Assembly: GCA_964580585.1 (NCBI GenBank)
Contig: CAZOKZ010000084.1
Span: forward strand, 1 to 16,586
Source: CAZOKZ01 sp964580585
Lineage (GTDB): Bacteria > Sumerlaeota > Sumerlaeia > SLMS01 > JAHLLQ01
DNA length: 16,586 bases
Reading direction: 5' to 3'
The translations under genes were made by a program, and so were the position numbers. The notes beneath the pieces are model-generated. The model saw only the letters and a program-made list of their open reading frames with translations. It was not told where the DNA came from and did no database searches. The number at the start of each line of letters is the position of its first letter. Within the stretch, counting starts at the first letter, position 1. Positions 1 to 6,549 of this stretch are shown here, piece by piece.

Positions 1-17
1 TGTTATTTTTACCCCCG

Positions 18-38
18 ATTAACCATTGCCCGGTTAAT
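18..38. other. AT-rich stem-loop after the original end of the interrupted membrane-protein gene
   Basis: ATTAACC (18-24) and GGTTAAT (32-38) form a perfect 7-bp stem around a 7-base loop. On the minus strand it lies just after the TAA (42-40) that would have ended the membrane-protein gene before the IS inserted. There is no clear T-run after it, so a terminator role is only a guess. Confidence 0.25.
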
Positions 39-39
39 A

Positions 40-57
40 TTAATTGGAACAATAATA
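40..57 (-). pseudogene. Detached 3' end of the membrane-protein gene (last codons and stop)
   Basis: If the IS at 58-1204 and one TA copy are removed, the minus-strand frame of the membrane-protein gene (1710 to 1205) continues here as Tyr-Tyr-Cys-Ser-Asn and stops at TAA (42-40). The first Tyr codon is shared across the junction. The uninterrupted protein would be 173 residues. This is a reconstruction from the frame and the TA duplication, not from an uninterrupted copy. Confidence 0.55.
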
Positions 58-73
58 CCAATCCCACTTAGTT
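58..73 (+). repeat. Left terminal inverted repeat of the IS630 element
   Basis: CCAATCCCACTTAGTT is a perfect 16-bp match to the complement of 1189-1204. It is preceded directly by the TA duplication at 56-57. Confidence 0.93.
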
Positions 74-145
74 TCCGCATAATTTGCTGGACGTTGTTGC
101 GTGTTTGATGGTGAGCAGTGTTATTCTACTTGCCGGAGGCTGCTC

Positions 146-730
146 ATGATCACCATTTTGCCTCATGATTCGACCAAGGAACTCGCCCGTTTTTCACATC
201 TGAAGCAATACGCGCGCATCTCAGACCGTTTGCATGCGGTTCGCCTGGCGCGCGAGGGGCGCACGGGCGCTGAGATTTCCGCGGCGCTTGGCCGCTCTCC
301 GCGGTGGGTTTTCGCGTGGTGCCAGCGATACAATGAGCAGGGCGTCGAGGGGCTTTTCGACCGCCCGCGTTCGGGCCAGCCTAAGAGGCTCGACGATGCG
401 GGACGCGAAAAACTCAAGGGCCTGGTTGATGAGGGGCCCGACCTTGAACGCGACGGCGTTTCGACCTGGACGGGCGAGGCGGTGCGCGCGCTCGTTGCCC
501 GCGAATTCGGCGTCGACTATTCGCTGAGCCAGATTTACAACCTCGCCGCGCGGCTTGGTTTTTCCTGGATCACGCCGCGCCCCAAGCATCCCGAAAGCGA
601 CCCGGACGAGCAAAAACGCTGGAAAAACGAGCAATTCCCTTCTCGATCAAGGAAATCCAAAAGGCGCACCCGAAAAAGAAAATCGTCTGCTGGTTCGGCG
701 ACCAATCGCGTTTCGGGCAAAAAGGCATGA
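146..730 (+). CDS. IS630 transposase, N-terminal part (OrfA)
   Basis: This encodes the DNA-binding half of the transposase (194 aa). ATG 146 is chosen because GGAGG (135-139) precedes it by 6 bases; an upstream in-frame GTG at 101 has no such signal. Residues about 25-85 form a helix-turn-helix (EGRTGAEISAALGRSPRWVF) followed by GLFDRPRSGQPKRL, typical of IS630. A second winged-helix part (VSTWTGEAVRAL, YSLSQIYNLAARLGF) follows. After Pro165 (codon 638-640) this frame turns into an Arg/Lys/Ser-rich tail unlike the family. The expected sequence (FSIKEIQKAHPKKKIVCWFGDQSRFG) continues in the -1 frame. The gene is therefore either expressed by a -1 frameshift near 637-642 or broken by a one-base loss. 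Its TGA overlaps the ATG of OrfB (ATGA, 727-730). Confidence 0.85.
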   Translation: MITILPHDSTKELARFSHLKQYARISDRLHAVRLAREGRTGAEISAALGRSPRWVFAWCQRYNEQGVEGLFDRPRSGQPKRLDDAGREKLKGLVDEGPDLERDGVSTWTGEAVRALVAREFGVDYSLSQIYNLAARLGFSWITPRPKHPESDPDEQKRWKNEQFPSRSRKSKRRTRKRKSSAGSATNRVSGKKA

Positions 731-1194
731 GCGGGCGCGTGTGGGCCCGGCGTGGGTCGCGGCCCCGCGTCGCCAAGCAAACCGAGTACGGCTACGTGTA
801 TGTTTTCGGCGCTGTTTGCCCGGCCAGCGGCGAGTCGATGGCGCTGATCTTGCCCTGGTGCAACACGGCGCTGATGAACATTTTTCTGCGCGCGCTGGGC
901 AAGAAAATCCCTCGCGGCGAACACATGGCGCTCGTGCTCGACAACGCCGCGTGGCATCATTGCGCGCGGCTGCGCGTGCCGAAAAACATCAGCCTGATTT
1001 TCCTTCCGCCCTACAGCCCCGAGCTCAACCCAATCGAACGCGTGTGGCTGTATTTGAAAAGCCATTACCTTTGCAACCGCGTGTTTGCCGACGAAGACGC
1101 CCTGCTCGATGCCGGAGCCGACGCCTGGCAACGCCTCGAAACCCAACGCATCCGCTCGATTTGCCACGAAATCTGGATGCAATGCACGAACTAA
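727..1194 (+). CDS. IS630 transposase, catalytic C-terminal part (OrfB)
   Basis: This encodes most of the DDE catalytic domain, which cuts and joins DNA at TA sites. The 155-aa frame from ATG 727 contains GRVWARRGSRPRVAKQ, the second catalytic Asp in LVLDNAAWHH (Asp72) and the catalytic Glu in PPYSPELNPIERVW (Glu104), all classic for IS630. The first catalytic Asp (WFGDQSRFG, codon 700-702) is in the same frame but upstream of this ATG. A protein made only from 727 would therefore be inactive. A fusion of OrfA residues 1-165 with this frame from base 640 gives about 349 aa, the normal family length. The TAA stop (1192-1194) lies within the right inverted repeat. Confidence 0.85.
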   Translation: MSGRVWARRGSRPRVAKQTEYGYVYVFGAVCPASGESMALILPWCNTALMNIFLRALGKKIPRGEHMALVLDNAAWHHCARLRVPKNISLIFLPPYSPELNPIERVWLYLKSHYLCNRVFADEDALLDAGADAWQRLETQRIRSICHEIWMQCTN

Positions 1195-1204
1195 GTGGGA
1201 TTGG
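1189..1204 (-). repeat. Right terminal inverted repeat of the IS630 element
   Basis: AACTAAGTGGGATTGG is the exact complement of the left repeat at 58-73, followed by the second TA copy at 1205-1206. Confidence 0.93.
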
Positions 1205-1710
1205 TATAAGATGTTGGCACACATCAAATACACCCAAACGATGTACTCACTTTCAAATCTCCAATGAGAGTTTCTGAATAAATAGTAATAAAACGACGTT
1301 CCTGCATAGGTATTCCCAGCAATAATCCAGTAAAGACTCGTCAACAAATTTGGCCAGAATACGAGACTCAAAGCAAAATGTCCCCGACTCATCGGCGTCA
1401 GATAAATATCCATTTGCCTTTGATGATTAAGCCAGGCCGAACCAAAGAAAATAAAGTTCAACGATGTGATGAAAATCAGAAAGGTCGTTAATGTAAACGT
1501 CGTGCTGAGAACATAAGTCTCAAACTGAGGATAGCGCAACGTCGCTCGAACCAGCAAATACGGAATGATCGCACAAGCAATAACGATTTGCGCCAAAAAA
1601 AAGACGCGCGCAACCCAACCCAGCCGCCAAGGCGCGCCATATCGCACCACCGGATTATCCGGCACCGCCACCAATGCGTGAAACAATTTTCGATATGCGG
1701 AAAACATCAT
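1205..1710 (-). pseudogene. Small integral membrane protein, C-terminus interrupted by the IS630 element
   Basis: ATG 1710 (MMFSAYRKLF) opens a protein of unknown function with 169 native residues before the IS. Hydrophobic segments lie at about 31-54, 68-90, 110-132 and 155-169, so there are three or four membrane helices. The stretch between helices 2 and 3 (NHQRQMDIYLTPMSRGHFAL) loosely recalls the cytoplasmic loop of ABC-2-type permeases, but I cannot assign it. The IS sits four codons before the original stop. The frame stays open on the antisense strand of the IS down to base 535, so the interrupted gene would encode a 391-residue chimera. It may be non-functional or only altered at its extreme end. 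It lies 65 bases after tonB on the same strand and is probably the last gene of that cluster. Confidence 0.6.
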
Positions 1711-1775
1711 TCGGGTCGCCTGGCCATGCTGATTGATAAATTAGACGTTCGCAGGCACCCCTTTGTGGACAACAA

Positions 1776-2684
1776 TTATTCGACAAATGAAAATTCGATC
1801 TCGCGCTTAATACTATCGCGTGAAAACCCATCGGGCAACGGCCCGAATTGCCGCGCATTTACCAAAGCTTTGACCGCCAATTGGTCCAGCGCCGCATTTC
1901 CACAACTGCGCCCTACGTGAATATCCTTCAGCTTGCCATCGCGCAAAATTGTAAATCGCACCGTGCACGTCACCGATTGACGTTTGTCCGACGGCACTTG
2001 GAAAAACCGCCCCACATGCTTCAAAGCTTCCTCGGCATAATAATCCGGCAACCCATCACCCTTCATCGACGTCGAACCCACATTTGTCGTCGTACTACTT
2101 GAACCGCTGGAGGGTCCCGAGGCGGAAGACTTGGACTGAGTTGGTACCGGATGCCCGCTGGAGGAAATCTGGTTATCCTTATAAAGTTTCCGCAAATCTT
2201 CCGGACTCAAATTTTTGTTCTGCGCCGGTGTCGGTGCCGGAGTCCTGCGCGGCGTCGGCTTTGGTGTTTCCTTAACCTTCGGAGGCTCGGGTTTTTTGGT
2301 CGGCGCCGGTTTCGGAGTCTTCACCGGTGTTGGCGCTGGCGTCGGCGTGCTCTTCTTCGGCGCTGGCGTCTTGGTCGGCGCCGGTGTTCGCGTTGCCTTG
2401 GGCGTCGGAGTCGGTGTTACTTTCGAGACATTGATCGTCTTTTCCGTTTTCGGCTCTGGTGGCGGCGTCGGCTTTGGCTTGGGAGGCGCCGTGGGTTCGG
2501 GGCGAGGTGTGGCGCGAGGAACGGGAGTTTGCTGCTCCTCCACAAGTTGAACCTGCACGTGATTTGCTGCGGCCTGCACAGGTGTAAAGGTTTCAACCTT
2601 GAGCCATGCAAGCACAAATAAAGCTAATACACTCAGATGAATGAGCGTGGTTCCCGTCAAGCCGAATAACTTGGCTCGGTTCAT
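1776..2684 (-). CDS. tonB: TonB-like energy-transducing protein
   Basis: TonB family proteins carry energy from the ExbB/ExbD proton channel across the periplasm to outer-membrane transporters. This 302-aa protein has the standard layout. A short cytoplasmic start is followed by one membrane helix (about 8-26, LTGTTLIHLSVLALFVLAWL). A long Pro/Lys/Thr-rich spacer (about 50-160, many TPTP, APTK, KPTP units) follows, then a Ser/Gly-rich stretch. A folded C-terminal domain (about 210-302) contains VTCTVRFTILRDGKLKDIHV and ends in REIEFSFVE, as in TonB/TolA C-terminal domains. The start lies one base after the exbD stop, so the two are translationally linked. The spacer composition would also fit a TolA-type protein, but the ExbBD neighbours favour TonB in either system. 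Confidence 0.85.
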   Translation of the reverse strand: MNRAKLFGLTGTTLIHLSVLALFVLAWLKVETFTPVQAAANHVQVQLVEEQQTPVPRATPRPEPTAPPKPKPTPPPEPKTEKTINVSKVTPTPTPKATRTPAPTKTPAPKKSTPTPAPTPVKTPKPAPTKKPEPPKVKETPKPTPRRTPAPTPAQNKNLSPEDLRKLYKDNQISSSGHPVPTQSKSSASGPSSGSSSTTTNVGSTSMKGDGLPDYYAEEALKHVGRFFQVPSDKRQSVTCTVRFTILRDGKLKDIHVGRSCGNAALDQLAVKALVNARQFGPLPDGFSRDSIKREIEFSFVE

Positions 2685-2685
2685 C

Positions 2686-3114
2686 TCACACGCTCTTCCG
2701 AATATTCGTTAGTATGCCAATGTTTACAATCCCGCCTTGCCGGAGCTCGGTGATTACCTCGGTCATCGTCTGCCAATCCACTCGACGGTCACCTTCGAGC
2801 GTAACCGCCCGCCCACCCTCTCCCCCGGCATTTTCCGCCTTGAGACGGGCAACCAATTCTTCGAGCGAGACCGATTTCCCATCTACCAGAATATTGGCCG
2901 AGGCATCCGAAACATACTCCACCGTCACCGCGATCGGCTTGTCGTTTTTCAGCGACGGCGCTTCCTTTACCTCCGGTAACTCAAGATCCACCCCATGTTT
3001 CAACGCAGGAGCCACGACCATGAATGCGATCATGAGCACGAACGTTATATCGAGCAACGAGGTAATATTGATGTTAGCTGCTGGCTGCGAGACCGGTTGA
3101 CGACGTCTTTTCAT
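2686..3114 (-). CDS. exbD: ExbD/TolR-type proton-channel subunit
   Basis: This 142-aa inner-membrane protein should pair with ExbB to use the proton gradient. The N-terminal cytoplasmic arm (MKRRRQPVSQPAANINITSL) leads into one membrane helix (about 21-39). At its start is the conserved Asp22 in LLDITFVLMIAFMVVAP, equivalent to the essential Asp of ExbD/TolR. A periplasmic domain follows (VDLELPEVKEAP, AVTVEYVSDASANILVDGKSVSLEEL, then VDWQTMTEVITELRQGGIVNIGILT). GGGGGAG lies 7 bases before the ATG. The gap to exbB is 16 bases and to tonB is one base, so this is a tight operon. It could equally be named TolR; there are no Pal, TolB or outer-membrane receptor genes in the window to decide. Confidence 0.88.
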   Translation of the reverse strand: MKRRRQPVSQPAANINITSLLDITFVLMIAFMVVAPALKHGVDLELPEVKEAPSLKNDKPIAVTVEYVSDASANILVDGKSVSLEELVARLKAENAGGEGGRAVTLEGDRRVDWQTMTEVITELRQGGIVNIGILTNIRKSV

Positions 3115-3130
3115 GTGTGCACTCCCCCAC

Positions 3131-3865
3131 TCACCCGCGCTTCAGCAAGTGTTTTTGAAACACATTGCTGAGCTCATGGGCGAATGAATCCATCTGGCTC
3201 GAAAGCCGAGCGACATTTCCGGTCAGATAATTGTACATCGCCACGGCAGGAATTGCGACCAGGAGACCGAAAATCGTGGTGACCAAGGCGGTGGAAATAC
3301 CAGGCGCAAGTGTGGACAGGGAGGCGTTCCCCTCGCGACCAAGCGCTTGAAAGGCCCCAAGCACCCCCCAAACCGTGCCGAACAACCCAATAAAAGGTGC
3401 CAAGGTAGAAGCCGTCGCTATGTGGATCAGCTTGCTTTCCAATTTGCGCATTTCTGCGGCGATCGTTCTTTCAAGAGCGCTTTCCACGCTGGCTTTACTC
3501 AACTGAACTCGCTGATCCAGCGAAAGCTCGGAAGCCGCATCCTGCCGTGTTTCCATTTCATATTCGACATAGGCCTCCCGCAAGAGCATCGCCAGGGGGC
3601 TATTCGGATAATCGCTCGCGGCCTTGTAGATTTCCTGGAGCGTTTTGTGGCCCTCCATGCAATCCTCGATAAATTCCTCGGATTCACTGGTGGCGCTTTT
3701 AATTTCCCAGTATTTGAAAAAAATAAAGTAACCTGTGCGGAAAGACAGGACTATCAGCAGAAGTATGCATCCAAAACCAACAATGTCGTTATGGCGAATG
3801 GCTTCAAAGAAGTCCACGCCGACACCAAAACCGGAAAACAGGAACGGAAAGGAACAGGAACTCAC
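3131..3865 (-). CDS. exbB: ExbB/TolQ/MotA-family proton-channel subunit
   Basis: This is the multispanning partner of ExbD. I start it at GTG 3865, which has GGGAG 8 bases upstream and gives 244 aa. The longer open frame to 4003 would run back over the end of parB and adds no family-like sequence. Membrane helices are at about 28-50, 147-171 and 188-213. Between the first two is a large cytoplasmic part (ESEEFIEDCMEGHKTLQEIY... LDQRVQLSKASVESALERTIAAEMRKLESKL). The family signature is clear in the last two helices (TASTLAPFIGLFGTVWGV and PGISTALVTTIFGLLVAIPAV). It follows parB by 61 bases and precedes exbD by 16. Confidence 0.88.
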   Translation of the reverse strand: MSSCSFPFLFSGFGVGVDFFEAIRHNDIVGFGCILLLIVLSFRTGYFIFFKYWEIKSATSESEEFIEDCMEGHKTLQEIYKAASDYPNSPLAMLLREAYVEYEMETRQDAASELSLDQRVQLSKASVESALERTIAAEMRKLESKLIHIATASTLAPFIGLFGTVWGVLGAFQALGREGNASLSTLAPGISTALVTTIFGLLVAIPAVAMYNYLTGNVARLSSQMDSFAHELSNVFQKHLLKRG

Positions 3866-3926
3866 GGTTTGATCTCCCGCAGGGCGCGGCGGCTTCAGCC
3901 CACCGCCCACCTGCGAGCGATCTGGC

Positions 3927-4913
3927 TTATTCCGCTTGAAACCCAAGCAATTCAAAGAATCTGTCGAGGTCGTCCAGGTTTTGATACTGGATCTCGAGAG
4001 CACCAGTTGATGGAGTTCGTGGTTTTAATCGAACCTTACACCCAGTGTGTAGTGTTAATTTTTCTTCGAGTGAAACAACGTCAAGGTTTTGTTGCTTTTC
4101 GGGGGAAGTTTTTTTCTCCCCCTTCTTGCCCGCCACTCGATCTTCTCCCAATTGAATCGCTTTTGCTCGGCCTTCCGCTTCTCGAACGGAAAGTTCACCG
4201 TCCAGAATCTCTCGCCGGAGTTGTTCCTGCTGAAGAGGATGGTGAAGCATCAGAATCGCGCGGGCATGACCCGCTGTCAGAAGACTATTCTGTAAATCGC
4301 ACAGACAGTTTTCTGGTAACTTCAACAATCTCAGTGAATTGGCTACAGCCACCCGCGATTTGCCCACCCGTTTGGCGATTTCTTCCTGACTATAATGAAA
4401 CGCGCTCGCCAATTCCTGGTACGCATGGGCTTCTTCAACGGGATTCAGATCGTCTCGCTGGACATTTTCGATAATTGCGATCTCAAGCTTTTGATGATCG
4501 TTGGCTGGAACTACCCGCACAGGGATTTTTTCTTGTTCGGCCAATTGAGAAGCTCTCAAACGGCGCTCCCCCGCCAACAAAACAAATTGGTCCGGCGAAT
4601 CCCCCAGACAAACCAACAAGGGTTGCAAAACGCCATGCGCACGAATCGAGTCCGCCAATTCGGTCAATTTTTCCTCATTGAAATTCTCACGAGGCTGGTG
4701 CGGATTTGGGATAATGTTCGTCGGCGAAACATATCGAAGTTCCCCGTTGTTCGTCGCCGTCGCCTCCTTTTCCTGTGAAGCGGGAGAAGCTATGGGTACT
4801 GCGCCCGGATCAATGATCGACAAATTGCTTTCGTGCGTCCCTTCGGCGGTGTGGGTTGCCAATAAAGCCCCCAACCCTTTCCCCAGAGCTTGTTTGCGTC
4901 GAGTGGACATCAT
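3927..4913 (-). CDS. parB: Chromosome-partitioning protein ParB (Spo0J/Noc family)
   Basis: ParB binds parS, loads as a CTP-dependent clamp and spreads, giving ParA a handle for separating replicated origins. The 328-aa protein opens with the basic motif RRKQALGKGLGALLA, which in this family contacts ParA. It has YVSPTNIIPNPHQPRENFNEEKLTELADSI, the CTP-pocket motif GERRLRASQ (115-123) and ENVQRDDLNPVEEAHAYQEL (150-169). A helix-turn-helix lies at about 174-195 (SQEEIAKRVGKSRVAVANSL), followed by LTAGHARAIL. The C-terminal dimer domain (about 272-325) is recognisable from VSLEEKLTLHTGCKVRLK and NLDDLDRFFELLGF. ATG 4913 overlaps the parA TGA (4912-4910), and a second ATG at 4910 is an alternative start. 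Two parS sites lie in the adjacent parA gene. Confidence 0.93.
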   Translation of the reverse strand: MMSTRRKQALGKGLGALLATHTAEGTHESNLSIIDPGAVPIASPASQEKEATATNNGELRYVSPTNIIPNPHQPRENFNEEKLTELADSIRAHGVLQPLLVCLGDSPDQFVLLAGERRLRASQLAEQEKIPVRVVPANDHQKLEIAIIENVQRDDLNPVEEAHAYQELASAFHYSQEEIAKRVGKSRVAVANSLRLLKLPENCLCDLQNSLLTAGHARAILMLHHPLQQEQLRREILDGELSVREAEGRAKAIQLGEDRVAGKKGEKKTSPEKQQNLDVVSLEEKLTLHTGCKVRLKPRTPSTGALEIQYQNLDDLDRFFELLGFQAE

Positions 4914-5872
4914 CCTTCCCCTTTCTTATGTACTTTTGGCAGACCAAGCCGTTGAAGAACTTCATTCGTCAACGCTTCATAACTTCGCGCTCCTGCCCCC
5001 CAACGATCATACTGAAAAATCGTTTTCCCATGACTGGGGCACTCACTCAGCCGAATCGTTCGCGGAATCATGGTTTCAAAAACCTGATTTCCCAGATGCG
5101 TACGAACATCGGCAACAACCTGCTGAGAAAGATTCGTGCGAAGATCGGTCATCGTCACCAGGCAGCCAAGGATCTTAAGTGCTGGATTATGTGTTTTTGT
5201 AAGTTCCCCCAGCGTATCGAGCAACATGCTGAGGCCTTCGAGGGCCAAGTATTCGCATTGAATCGGAATAACCACCCAATTAGCGGCGATCAAAATATTC
5301 AGCGTCAGAATACCCAGCGATGGGGGAGAGTCGATGATGATAAAATCATAGGCGGACTTCAGAGGTTCCAGAGATTTGCGCAACACAAAGTCCCGTTGCT
5401 CCCCTTTGGCGTAAAGATCGATATCCGCCCGGATTAATCCAACGTGACCCGGGATCAAATCCGGTTGTTTATGACCAATCCTAAAGGGTTCGCGTTGGTC
5501 ATCCGGGTGAAAGAGCAACTCCTCGGACGATTTGACATTTTCCGCAAATCGATCAACTCCGAGCGAAGTGGCCGCATTTCCTTGCGGGTCGAGGTCAATC
5601 AACAGGGTTCGATAATCACGACTGGCCAGATCGGACGCCAAATTTACAGCAGAAGTGGTCTTGCCAACCCCACCTTTTTGATTAATCACCGCAATAATAT
5701 GCGCTTGACCTGGGGGAGAGGCGGAAGAGTTTGTTTCACGTGAAACATTTTTTGGGGAACCCGATGGTTCGGCAACAGGGAGTGTTTCACGTGAAACACT
5801 CCCGATACCGCCATCGGAACTGGAACAAATCTTTGGGAACGAGAAATATGGGCTCGGGTGCATGGATTCCAT
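4910..5872 (-). CDS. parA: Chromosome-partitioning ATPase ParA (Soj family) with parS-encoded N-terminal extension
   Basis: ParA is the ATPase that, with ParB, segregates chromosomes. The core shows the deviant Walker A motif KGGVGKTT (66-73, signature Lys66), LIDLDPQGNA (91-100), DFIIIDSPPSLGILTLN and IPIQCEYLALEGL. The C-terminal FETMIPRTIRLSECPSHGKTI is typical of Soj. At 320 aa it is about 60 longer than usual because of a Ser/Pro-rich N-terminal extension. That extension carries VSRET twice (26-30 and 43-47), each encoded by a parS palindrome. No in-frame ATG, GTG or TTG lies between codon 4 and the Val62 just before INQKGG, so the extension is probably translated. The start is ATG 5872 or ATG 5863. 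The gene overlaps parB by 4 bases. ParB bound at the internal parS sites could repress the operon (inference). Confidence 0.92.
   Translation of the reverse strand: MESMHPSPYFSFPKICSSSDGGIGSVSRETLPVAEPSGSPKNVSRETNSSASPPGQAHIIAVINQKGGVGKTTSAVNLASDLASRDYRTLLIDLDPQGNAATSLGVDRFAENVKSSEELLFHPDDQREPFRIGHKQPDLIPGHVGLIRADIDLYAKGEQRDFVLRKSLEPLKSAYDFIIIDSPPSLGILTLNILIAANWVVIPIQCEYLALEGLSMLLDTLGELTKTHNPALKILGCLVTMTDLRTNLSQQVVADVRTHLGNQVFETMIPRTIRLSECPSHGKTIFQYDRWGAGARSYEALTNEVLQRLGLPKVHKKGEG
5732..5747. promoter_or_regulatory. parS site 1 (ParB-binding palindrome)
   Basis: TGTTTCACGTGAAACA is the exact 16-bp bacterial consensus parS, a perfect palindrome. On the minus strand its GTTTCACGTGAAACA core is read in the parA frame as Val-Ser-Arg-Glu-Thr (residues 43-47). 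Confidence 0.95.
5778..5803. promoter_or_regulatory. parS site 2 within a 26-bp perfect palindrome
   Basis: The consensus TGTTTCACGTGAAACA is at 5783-5798. Symmetry extends five more base pairs on each side (GGGAG... and ...CTCCC), so 26 bp are perfectly palindromic. Its centre is 51 bp (17 codons) from that of site 1. It encodes VSRET at ParA residues 26-30. Confidence 0.95.
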
Positions 5873-6549
5873 CCCTGGAAAAAATCGGCGAGAACGAGAA
5901 TGCCCATCTATTTCCAGGCAATAGCGTCAAACTGCAAGGCGAATTCCCCTCAATTCCACCTCGGGAAAAAATATTTTGCTCAAAATCCTCATCTCTCACC
6001 ACCCCTCCCGCGGCTTAAGCAAAATCATATCGCCTTCTTTACCACCATCAAGCAAACCCAGCCTCCGTACACCAATCCACCCTTTTCTCAGAAAACCAGC
6101 ATACAAACCGCACAATGAATATCTAAATCCAAAACGGGCACGACAAGTATTTTTGCTTGACTGGCTATCCCTTATCGAACATCTATCCTCCATATTATCA
6201 ATATTATACGCTCGTTTTCGCCGAGCGATGGCGACTTTCGCTCAGATATCTCGAACCGCATCAGAGCGATGCTGCAAAAAATCGTCTCCCGAAAGAGGTA
6301 AACCCGAATGGTCGAAAACTCAAACGCCAAACAGGTCAAATAAGCAGTACCGAAAACTGCTTACAATCGCCCCAAACATGGAAACAACCATCGACAAGCC
6401 CCGCAGAATTTAGATAAGCTCATCGCTCATGGGGATCGCTTCTCATTCGAGCAATTTGCTCCGCTGGGGTATTGAACAATCACTGGAACTCCGGGAATGT
6501 TGTGTATCGCCTGTCGTCTTGCTCCGACATCGATGGACAGAGGACTCAA
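5873..6549. other. Long divergent intergenic region between parA and the 6550 gene
   Basis: These 677 bases separate leftward parA from the rightward secreted-protein gene. I find no convincing gene, tRNA or parS. Open frames here (for example 5976-6413 plus, 5996-6193 minus) have no recognisable protein sequence. Visible features are a TTGACT hexamer at 6157-6162 that might be a -35 box but lacks a good -10. There is also the 17-bp sequence at 6193-6209 that recurs at 13674, reading TATAAT on the minus strand (6208-6203). A small hairpin follows (CGCTCG 6209-6214, CGAGCG 6222-6227). Promoters for both flanking genes should lie here, but I cannot fix them. Confidence 0.6.
6193..6209. repeat. 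17-bp exact repeat, copy 1
   Basis: TATTATCAATATTATAC here is identical to 13674-13690. The complement contains a perfect TATAAT hexamer. Both copies lie in non-coding sequence upstream of plus-strand genes. Confidence 0.6.

Larger units (their letters stand above)
58..1204 (+). mobile_element. Complete IS630-family insertion sequence (1147 bp)
   Basis: Perfect 16-bp terminal inverted repeats (CCAATCCCACTTAGTT at 58-73 and its complement at 1189-1204) are flanked by TA at 56-57 and 1205-1206. TA target duplication is the hallmark of the IS630/Tc1 group. The interior encodes an IS630-type DDE transposase in two frames on the plus strand. The right inverted repeat contains the transposase stop codon. 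The element is visibly richer in G+C than its AT-rich flanks, consistent with arrival from elsewhere. It lies antisense to the membrane-protein gene it interrupts. Confidence 0.93.

Noticed and set aside
535..1204. Long antisense open frame continuing the membrane-protein gene across the IS
   Set aside because: It is antisense to a clear IS630 transposase and shows no independent protein features; I treat it as readthrough of an interrupted gene, not a native part.
1763..1773. TGTGGACAA, close to a DnaA box
   Set aside because: Single imperfect copy with no cluster nearby; not evidence for an origin.
2151..2621. Plus-strand frames opposite tonB
   Set aside because: Arg/Leu- or Gly/Val-repetitive shadows of the Pro-rich TonB spacer.
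3866..3926. GC-rich hairpin between parB and exbB (GGCGG...CCGCC)
   Set aside because: No T-run follows it on the minus strand, so I do not call a terminator.
3866..4003. Longer start for exbB at 4003
   Set aside because: It overlaps the end of parB, adds non-family sequence and lacks the ribosome-binding site seen before GTG 3865.
5996..6193. Minus-strand 65-codon frame preceded by TATAAT and GGAGG
   Set aside because: Considered as a small gene or a GidB remnant upstream of parA, but the protein has no family resemblance and the GGAGG lies within its own first codons.
5976..6413. Open frame of about 145 codons in the parA upstream region
   Set aside because: Low-complexity, Pro/Ser/Lys-rich translation with no recognisable domain and no good start; likely chance.
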